Shown here one piece after another: positions 1 through 4,433 of a stretch of DNA of 8,063 bases. The stretch spans positions 1-8,063 of the forward strand of contig JANXWI010000043.1 in the NCBI GenBank assembly GCA_025351205.1, read 5' to 3'. Both the position numbers and the translations under genes were made by a program. Below the pieces are notes generated by a model. That model did no database searches. It was not told the DNA's origin and was given only the letters and a program-made list of their open reading frames with translations. How positions within the stretch are numbered: the stretch's first letter is position 1; every line of letters begins with the position of its first letter. Source of the DNA: Deinococcus sp. Its GTDB lineage: Bacteria; Deinococcota; Deinococci; Deinococcales; Deinococcaceae.

Positions 1-20
1 GGTCATCCTTCAGGATGACC
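1..20. repeat. Perfect 9-bp inverted repeat at the window edge
   Basis: GGTCATCCT (1-9) and AGGATGACC (12-20) are exact reverse complements separated by TC. No T-run follows on the plus strand, so it is not a clear intrinsic terminator. It lies next to the 23-bp repeat array and may belong to the same mobile-element end. The window starts here, so the structure may extend further left. Confidence 0.5.
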
Positions 21-37
21 GTGGAGTCTCGTGTGCT

Positions 38-129
38 GGCAGGGAGGTGGCCCGATGTGCTGAGCGCGGGTGGCCCAGTCATTCGAGCGCAGGTGGCCAC
101 GTCAACTGAGCGCGGGTGGCCCGAATGGG
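38..129. repeat. Four 23-bp direct repeats, IS21-like end array
   Basis: The core GGTGGCC occurs at 46-52, 69-75, 92-98 and 115-121, each exactly 23 bp after the last. Copies 2 to 4 share the longer form GAGCGC(G/A)GGTGGCC; copy 1 is more diverged. A fifth unit seems to start at 130 (CGAGC) but lacks the core. IS21-family elements are known to carry several copies of a transposase-binding repeat at their ends, and this pattern fits such an end. No istA or istB coding sequence is visible, so the assignment is an inference. There are no unique spacers of CRISPR type. Confidence 0.5.
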
Positions 130-528
130 CGAGCATACGCATGTGCGGCAGTCCGAACGACGCGTACCGGGTGTTCTCGGCCATGCTCGGCTCAGGTCAT
201 CCTCCAGACGGCTGGGAAGCGCTGCTCCAGGCTGTTCTAGAATTCAGCACCGCTGACACGAGCCCTGAAAACCCCAAACCGGAATGAAACGCGTCTGCTT
301 TGATCCATCCTCGACCGAGGATCACCGATGTCGAGTTGTCATTAACCAGGGCGTGATATATCTGTATCTCGAAAGGTTGTGTTGCCTTAACCGGGTCGGG
401 GTAGGCTGACCCTCCGTGACCGACGCCAAACCATACCGCCACCGTGTCTTGGCCAGAATGGGAGGAGTGGCGTGGCCAGCCGCGTCCGTTCACGACGATA
501 CGCCCCTGAGGGCGCCTGGCCTCCTCCC
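130..528. other. Region with no convincing gene between repeat array and IS6 remnant
   Basis: A plus-strand open frame runs from 15 to 287 (90 codons). Its first half simply translates the 23-bp repeats. Its last 40 residues (AYRVFSAMLGSGHPPDGWEA and onward) look protein-like and could be the tail of a lost gene, but I do not recognise it. A 7-bp perfect palindrome, ATCCTCG-AC-CGAGGAT, lies at 307-322. A weak promoter-like pair is TTGTCA (336-341) with TATCTG (359-364), spacing 17. The left end of the IS6 element should lie in roughly 400-500, but I could not identify its terminal repeat. Confidence 0.35.
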
Positions 529-813
529 ATGACCATCATCCAGCACGCCGTCTGACTGTACCACCGCTTTGCCCTGAACTACCGGGACGTCGAGGAGCTG
601 CTGTTCGAGCGGGGCATTGAGGTGTCTCGCGAATCCATTCGCACCTGGCGCATCAATTTCAGCAGCGAGTTCGCGCATAACCTGCGCCACCGCGACACCT
701 CGGCGGCGGCGTCATTTTTTCGTCGTCTGCTGGGTGAATATGACATCCCAGAACCAGTCTGCACTGATAAACTGGCGAGCTATGGGGCCGCCATTCGCGA
801 GCTTCCGATACTG
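529..813 (+). pseudogene. IS6-family transposase remnant, disrupted
   Basis: The plus-strand frame from ATG 529 reads as the N-terminal and central part of an IS6-family DDE transposase. Recognisable pieces are IIQHAV, LYHRF, NYRDVEELLFERGIEVSRES and SFFRRLLGEY, followed by CTDKLASYGAAIREL around the second catalytic Asp. Three lesions are visible. A TGA at 553-555 stands where the family usually has Trp (HAVWLYHRF). About 50 residues are missing between the HNLRHRD segment and the SAAASFFRRLL segment (junction near 688-698), which removes the first catalytic Asp. Homology stops at about 813, just before the IS982 terminal repeat, so the catalytic Glu and the C-terminus are gone. The frame is kept across the deletion. 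The element cannot be autonomous. Confidence 0.8.
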
Positions 814-817
814 AATA

Positions 818-835
818 ACCGCGAATAGGGGTTGA
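818..835. repeat. IS982 element left terminal inverted repeat
   Basis: ACCGCGAATAGGGGTTGA matches the reverse complement of 2988-3005 at 17 of 18 positions. If the IS1-family element is removed by joining 835 to 2030, the next six bases are CGAACC on this side and TAAACC on the other. The match then becomes 21 of 24, which supports this as the detached left tip of the IS982 element. Confidence 0.75.
828..835. repeat. Left copy of 8-bp target duplication (GGGGTTGA)
   Basis: GGGGTTGA is repeated exactly at 2022-2029, directly flanking the two ends of the IS1-family element. IS1-family elements typically duplicate about 8 to 10 bp of target. This copy lies inside the IS982 left terminal repeat. 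Confidence 0.75.
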
Positions 836-878
836 GGCAGAAGTCTGGAATCATAACCGACATGCCTGACATGAGGGG

Positions 879-901
879 CGTCCGGGGCGTATCCCCGGAC
901 G
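879..901 (+). promoter_or_regulatory. Hairpin abutting the transposase start codon
   Basis: CGTCCGGGG (879-887) and CCCCGGACG (893-901) form a perfect 9-bp GC-rich stem with the loop CGTAT. The stem ends one base before the ATG at 903 and occupies the place of a ribosome binding site; no Shine-Dalgarno motif is visible elsewhere upstream. Several insertion sequences use such a structure to block translation from transcripts entering from outside. That role here is inferred. Confidence 0.55.
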
Positions 902-902
902 T

Positions 903-2006
903 ATGCAATCACCCTCACTCGACAGTTTCCTCTGCCTCAACCCTGCGTGTCCAGTCTCTGGCCAACCTGGTCTCGGGAATATCCGCCACCGGAAGTGGTA
1001 CGAGACGCGCTCCGGACCTCGACGATTGCTCCGTTGCGCCACCTGCGGGCAGGAGTTCAGTGAACTCAAGGGCACGGCCCTCTGGAACGTGAAGCTCCCC
1101 CATGAGCAGGTGGGGAACATCGTGGAGCATGTGACGCGCGGAAACAGCTTCAAAGAGACCGCTGAGCTCACCCACACCCACCGCACCACCGTCTCCCGTC
1201 TGACGCGCATCACCGGTGAACACGCCGCGCGTGTTCATGACCACCTAGCCCAGGATCTGCACGTGACCAGCCTGGAGGCCGATGAGCGGCACGGGTTCGT
1301 GGGGCGCAAGGATCAGCCGTACTGGGAGGCCACCGTTATTGATCCCAAATCGAAATTCGTGGTGCAGAACGCGCTAGGGACACGAACGACGGACTTGGCC
1401 GTGCGGTTACTGTTCGGCGCTCGCGTTCGGCTGCACGACCCACATGGCATTGTGCTGTTCACGGACGGCTGGCTGCCCTACGAGTCGCTGTTCCCCGCCG
1501 TGTTCGGGCGACCCTACCAACCCAAGCGTCAGGGGGTGTGTGGACGGCTTCCCAGGCTCCAGTACCGCATTCCCCGGACGTCAGGGCACGTGCGCATCAT
1601 CAAGACGTACCAGGGAAAGCGGGTGACGGACATTCGCATCGAACGCGCCGCTGGCTCCCAGCGGCGCGTCGACCAGGAACTCGCATTCCTGGAGTACACC
1701 ACGCCAAACACCTCTGCTGTAGAACGCCATAACGGCACCGCCCGACGGATGAACCCGCACCAGGTGCGCAGGAGCCTCGCGTTCGCGAAGCTCCCTCATG
1801 TCCGTCAGACGGTGAGCGATCTGGTCAATGGGGTGTACAACTTCTGCCGAGTCAATCGGAGCCTGCGGACCTTGCTGGCTGAGCCTGTAGGACGGCGTCT
1901 ATATGCAAAGCGGACGCCAGCGATGGCGATCGGGATCACGGACACGGTCTGGAGCGTCCTGCGGCTCCTCGGCACCGTCGTCCTGCCGACTCCATGGCGG
2001 TCATAG
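903..2006 (+). CDS. IS1-family DDE transposase
   Basis: This 367-aa protein catalyses cut and strand transfer of its own element. An N-terminal zinc ribbon is visible: C11-x4-C16 paired with C45-x2-C48. A helix-turn-helix follows at about residues 82-103 (SFKETAELTHTHRTTVSRL). The DDE triad is read as D127 (EADERHGFVGRK), D188 (VLFTDGWLPY) and E274 (SAVERHNGTARR), the last followed by the RRSLAFAK segment that resembles the IS1 InsB C-terminus. Unlike classical IS1, which joins insA and insB by a -1 frameshift, this is one continuous ORF, as in the long single-ORF members of the family. ATG 903 is the first start after an in-frame TGA at 867-869. Nothing suggests inactivation. Confidence 0.85.
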   Translation: MQSPSLDSFLCLNPACPVSGQPGLGNIRHRKWYETRSGPRRLLRCATCGQEFSELKGTALWNVKLPHEQVGNIVEHVTRGNSFKETAELTHTHRTTVSRLTRITGEHAARVHDHLAQDLHVTSLEADERHGFVGRKDQPYWEATVIDPKSKFVVQNALGTRTTDLAVRLLFGARVRLHDPHGIVLFTDGWLPYESLFPAVFGRPYQPKRQGVCGRLPRLQYRIPRTSGHVRIIKTYQGKRVTDIRIERAAGSQRRVDQELAFLEYTTPNTSAVERHNGTARRMNPHQVRRSLAFAKLPHVRQTVSDLVNGVYNFCRVNRSLRTLLAEPVGRRLYAKRTPAMAIGITDTVWSVLRLLGTVVLPTPWRS

Positions 2007-2021
2007 TTCCACGCAACTACC
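2007..2021. repeat. IS1-family right terminal tip
   Basis: The bases between the transposase stop and the element end, read on the minus strand, start GGTAGTTGCGTGGAA and continue inward over the stop codon. They match the left end at 836 imperfectly, with about 20 of 29 positions identical. The duplicated target GGGGTTGA follows directly. Confidence 0.65.
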
Positions 2022-2029
2022 GGGGTTGA
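2022..2029. repeat. Right copy of 8-bp target duplication (GGGGTTGA)
   Basis: Identical to 828-835. Collapsing the two copies and removing 836-2021 restores the IS982 left end, running from ACCGCGAATA through GGGGTTGA into CGAACC, in register with its right terminal repeat. Confidence 0.75.
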
Positions 2030-2048
2030 CGAACCGGAAGATTTCTGA

Positions 2049-2957
2049 TCACGCAGCGAGGTCTCGAAATTTGAGGTTGTGCGCGAGGACCAGTAGCGCC
2101 ACTTTGAGCCGCAGGCTCAGCATGGTCTTGACCTGACCCCACCGCAGTCCCGATCCCGCCAGCGCGGAAAACGATGACTCGATAATCCTGCGTGCAGCCG
2201 TGTATTCTTCCTTCCAGCGCGGATCGAGCTGTTTGGCGTTGTTCTTCGGAGGGGTGAGGTACGTCCCCGACTGATAGCCTTTGCCCCCAATCTGCTTTGG
2301 CCCTGTCGTCGTGAACGGACGCCCGTCTTGGGCAGAACGGAGCGGTCAAGCGTCCTCACGGGCGCTGCCCTGACCAAGAACGCGTTTGAGCACGCCTGAC
2401 CGCATGAGGACGCCACTCCTCACGTAAGCGGGCCAATCTCTGTTCATGATACAGCCCACCGTAAAATCGTGCAGGTTGGCCGGGTGAATCTCGTACTTGG
2501 CAATCTTGCCGTTCAACGTCGTCCAGGCGTGGAGCTTGAAGCCGTACACCGGCCCAGAGGTCCCGAACCCATGTGTTGCCCCTGGAAACTTGGAGCGCTG
2601 TGCGCGTTTGAAGGTACTCACCAGGAGCGGTTCGGAGTCGATCACCACGAAGTCCAGCTTCTGGACCAAGGCACTGAGCCGCTCGATGACCGGCGTCAAG
2701 CGGGCCAACCGAAGGCGGGCCTGAGTTTCCGAAGGAAACCAGGCAAACTGGTTCAGCTTCAGAAACCGCCACCAGTGGCGGAAATAAACGACCTTATGGA
2801 CACGTTGCAACAGGGCCACAGCGACCAGCTGGGCATCTGAAATTTTCTCGTGGTGGTGCAGGAGTTTCGAGGGCATCTGGGGTTCCAACCAGTGTGTCAG
2901 TCGCTGGAAGGCGTCGTGGATTGGCAGTAGACTGAAATTGGGACGGCACATAAGCAC
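2049..2957 (-). pseudogene. IS982-family transposase, inactivated
   Basis: The minus-strand frame reads as an IS982-like DDE transposase. The first catalytic Asp is D107 (VVIDSEPL), followed by KRAQRSKFPG, GPVYGFKLHAWT and the HPANLHDF segment. A TGA at 2346-2348 stops it at codon 204. The same frame then continues with IGGKGYQSGTYLTPPKNN, and the third acidic residue lies in RRIIESSFSAL, ending at TGA 2049-2051. The expected GDKGY motif reads GGKGY: codon 2283-2285 is GGC where GAC would give the second Asp. Between the NRDWPAY and GPKQIGGKGY segments there are about 40 extra codons (2304-2423) that do not look family-like, so an in-frame insertion is likely. The frame opens with GTG 2957, but ATG 2951 has a better upstream AGGGA. 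Confidence 0.75.
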
Positions 2958-2963
2958 CGTCCC
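2940..2963 (-). promoter_or_regulatory. Stem-loop enclosing the IS982 transposase start codons
   Basis: GGGACGG (2940-2946) and CCGTCCC (2957-2963) form a 7-bp stem. The loop holds the ATG at 2949-2951, and the alternative GTG 2957 overlaps the stem edge. The AGGGA-like ribosome binding site on the minus strand is inside the stem, so folding would hide it. This parallels the hairpin before the IS1-family transposase. Function is inferred only. Confidence 0.4.
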
Positions 2964-2987
2964 TTTTGCGTCTCTGACGCAGGTTTA

Positions 2988-3005
2988 TCAACTCCTATTC
3001 GCGGT
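2988..3005. repeat. IS982 element right terminal inverted repeat
   Basis: TCAACTCCTATTCGCGGT is the reverse complement of 818-835 with one mismatch. It lies 31 to 48 bp upstream of the transposase start region, where an IS982 end is expected. Confidence 0.75.
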
Positions 3006-3125
3006 AATGCATAACTGATCATCCGGAATCCGCATTAAAGCAGTTGTCCGAATTCCGGTACGAGAGAACAACACTCTCGTCCTCCATTCTCCCACCTGCT
3101 CGACTAAATTCACTCCCGTTGGTCG
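3006..3125. other. Spacer between IS982 end and the nag operon
   Basis: No gene is seen. It does not continue the IS6 transposase cut at 813, so the flanks of the IS982 element are no longer the two halves of one target. One inverted repeat is present: CCGGAAT (3023-3029) and ATTCCGG (3052-3058), separated by 22 bases. It may be part of an operator or another element end; I cannot assign it. Confidence 0.3.
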
Positions 3126-3150
3126 GTCAAAAAGAGAAAGCCTTTTTGAC
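3126..3150 (-). terminator. Probable terminator hairpin after nagA
   Basis: GTCAAAAAG (3126-3134) and CTTTTTGAC (3142-3150) form a perfect 9-bp stem with a 7-base loop. It starts 7 bases after the nagA stop (3158-3160). The stem contains its own A5 and T5 tracts, so it resembles a two-way terminator. There is no further T-run after the stem, which lowers confidence. It would separate the nag operon from the IS982 transposase, which is read on the same strand. Confidence 0.5.
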
Positions 3151-3157
3151 AAATGCT

Positions 3158-4264
3158 CTAAAGCAGCGCTGCGCCCTTGAGGTAGACCTGCCGCACTCCA
3201 AGGTCGGCGTCCAGAACCACCACGTCGGCCCACATGCCCGGTTCGAATGCGCCCCGGTCTGTCAGTCCCAGGTACCGGGCCGGGTGCAGGCTCGCCAGAG
3301 CGGTGGCGCAGTGAAGAGACGCGCCCGCTCTCACAGCCTGCCTGAGCGCCTCGTCCATGGTCAGCAGGCTGCCCGCCAGGCCGCCGTCCGCACGGCGGGC
3401 CTGGCCGCTGCTCACCTGGATCGTCTCCCCGCCCAGATCGTATTCACCGTCCGGCATCCCGGCGGCCCGCATCGCGTCTGTGATCAGCAGGGTCCGCCCG
3501 GGTTTGGCCTGCAAGACACTTCTGAAGCTGGTGGGATGCAGGTGGTGACCGTCGAGAATCACCTCGGCGTAGGCCTCGGGCCGGGCCAGCAGCGCGCCCA
3601 CCACCCCCGGCGCGCGTCCGCTCAGGCCACTCATGGCGTTGAACAGGTGCGTGCCGCCGATCTCTCCGCCCGCCCCGAACACGGCGTCGATCACGGTGTC
3701 CGCCTCCTCGGCGCCAGCGGCGGTATGCCCCAGGCTGACCCGGACGCCCGCCTGTGCAAACTGCAAGGCGGCCTCCAGCGCGCCCGGTAGCTCGGGAGCC
3801 AGGGTCACCAGCCGGATGACGCGCTCGGCCAGCGCTTCCCCGATCAGCCCGGGAGTGGGCAGCCGGGTGAAGGCAGGCTGCGCCCCCAACTTCTGCGGGC
3901 TGATGAATGGGCCTTCCAGGTGTGCCCCGAGAATTTGGGCCTCGCCGGGACCAGGGGCGGCCTGGACGGCCCAGACGCCGCGCAGCGCCGCCAGCACATC
4001 TGACCAGGGATTGGTGATGGTGGTGGCGAGCAGGGCCGTGGTGCCGTGCCGGGCGTGAAAACGGGCCATCCCGCGAACGCCCTGTACGCCGTCCATCGTG
4101 TCCGCGCCGCCGCCGCCGTGGACATGCACATCAATCAGCCCCGGGATCAGAAACAGGCCAGGTGCCCCGGAGTCAACGTCGAGGCCCCGTATTCTCTCGT
4201 CGAAGCGGAGATGCCCCGCCTGCCAGCCCTGCGGTGTCCAGACCTGCCCCGCCAGATGTGTCAT
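3158..4264 (-). CDS. nagA: N-acetylglucosamine-6-phosphate deacetylase
   Basis: NagA is a cytoplasmic amidohydrolase-superfamily enzyme that converts GlcNAc-6-phosphate to glucosamine-6-phosphate and acetate. Counting from ATG 4264 (368 aa), the metal ligands are visible: H47-x-H49 (GLIDVHVHGGGG), E117 (GAHLEGPFISP), H180 (SLGHTAAG), H206 (GTHLFNAMSGL) and the catalytic Asp263 (LLITDAMRAAG). A DGHHLHP segment also fits the family. The HxH pair marks the two-metal type, rather than the E. coli type in which it is replaced. In-frame starts also exist at GTG 4324 and ATG 4294, but the basic stretch they add (PAKRRSRRL) is unlike family N-termini. No clear Shine-Dalgarno precedes ATG 4264. A TATCGT hexamer sits 5 bases upstream, so a leaderless transcript is possible. 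It is last in the operon. Confidence 0.9.
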   Translation of the reverse strand: MTHLAGQVWTPQGWQAGHLRFDERIRGLDVDSGAPGLFLIPGLIDVHVHGGGGADTMDGVQGVRGMARFHARHGTTALLATTITNPWSDVLAALRGVWAVQAAPGPGEAQILGAHLEGPFISPQKLGAQPAFTRLPTPGLIGEALAERVIRLVTLAPELPGALEAALQFAQAGVRVSLGHTAAGAEEADTVIDAVFGAGGEIGGTHLFNAMSGLSGRAPGVVGALLARPEAYAEVILDGHHLHPTSFRSVLQAKPGRTLLITDAMRAAGMPDGEYDLGGETIQVSSGQARRADGGLAGSLLTMDEALRQAVRAGASLHCATALASLHPARYLGLTDRGAFEPGMWADVVVLDADLGVRQVYLKGAALL

Positions 4265-4332
4265 GACCAACGATAACAAGATGCCTGGAACCATGAGCCG
4301 TCTTGAACGCCGTTTCGCGGGCACAACGGGCG

Positions 4333-4381
4333 CGTCTGGTCGCCCGCAGGAGAGGAGTGGATGAACCTGCCGTCCCAGACG
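4333..4381 (-). promoter_or_regulatory. Nested stem-loop in the nagZ-nagA gap
   Basis: CGTCTGG (4333-4339) pairs with CCAGACG (4375-4381). Inside it, GCAGG (4346-4350) pairs with CCTGC (4366-4370). The minus-strand loop is CT-rich (CCACTCCTCT) and could pair with AGGAG-type ribosome binding sites. It lies downstream of the nagZ stop (4434-4436) and upstream of nagA. It could affect mRNA processing or relative expression, but such stems also arise by chance in GC-rich DNA. Confidence 0.3.
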
Positions 4382-4433
4382 ATGTTTTCTCCGTTCATTA
4401 CCTCTGAAACCGCAAACCTGCCCGAACCACCGC

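Larger units (their letters stand above)
836..2021 (+). mobile_element. IS1-family insertion sequence, apparently complete (1186 bp)
   Basis: The left end begins GGCAGAAGTCTGGAATCATA. The right end, read inward on the minus strand, begins GGTAGTTGCGTGGAACTATG. The two agree at about 20 of the first 29 positions, including the GG(C/T) tip typical of IS1-family ends. An 8-bp direct repeat flanks them. The single transposase ORF fills 903-2006 and ends 15 bp from the right tip. With both ends, a target duplication and an uninterrupted transposase, this is the youngest and only potentially active element in the window. Confidence 0.8.
2030..3005 (-). mobile_element. IS982-family element, main body, split and degenerate
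   Basis: Together with 818-835 this reconstructs an element of about 994 bp, the usual size for IS982-family elements. The right terminal repeat is 2988-3005. The transposase is on the minus strand and starts about 50 bp inside the right end. A 3-bp TAA could be its target duplication if the tips start at CCGCG (left 817-819, right 3005-3007), but that is too short to weigh much. The element is inactive: its transposase has a stop and a lost catalytic residue, and its left tip is displaced by the IS1-family insertion. Confidence 0.7.

Noticed and set aside
38..129. CRISPR array
   Set aside because: The repeats tile at 23 bp with only short, partly similar stretches between cores. There are no unique spacers of about 30 bp and no cas genes.
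903..2006. Programmed frameshift as in classical IS1 insA-insB
   Set aside because: All domains, from zinc ribbon to catalytic Glu, are in one uninterrupted frame. No second frame is needed.
818..2029. 818-835 as an end of the IS1-family element
   Set aside because: The GGGGTTGA copies at 828 and 2022 are direct, not inverted, and 818-835 pairs with 2988-3005. It belongs to the IS982 element instead.
2356..2772. 138-codon minus-strand open frame
   Set aside because: It is an alternative frame of the IS982 transposase. The true frame holds the DSEPL and HDF motifs.
3044..3790. 248-codon plus-strand open frame
   Set aside because: It is antisense to nagA, which has full family motifs. The composition is a GC-rich shadow with no domain.
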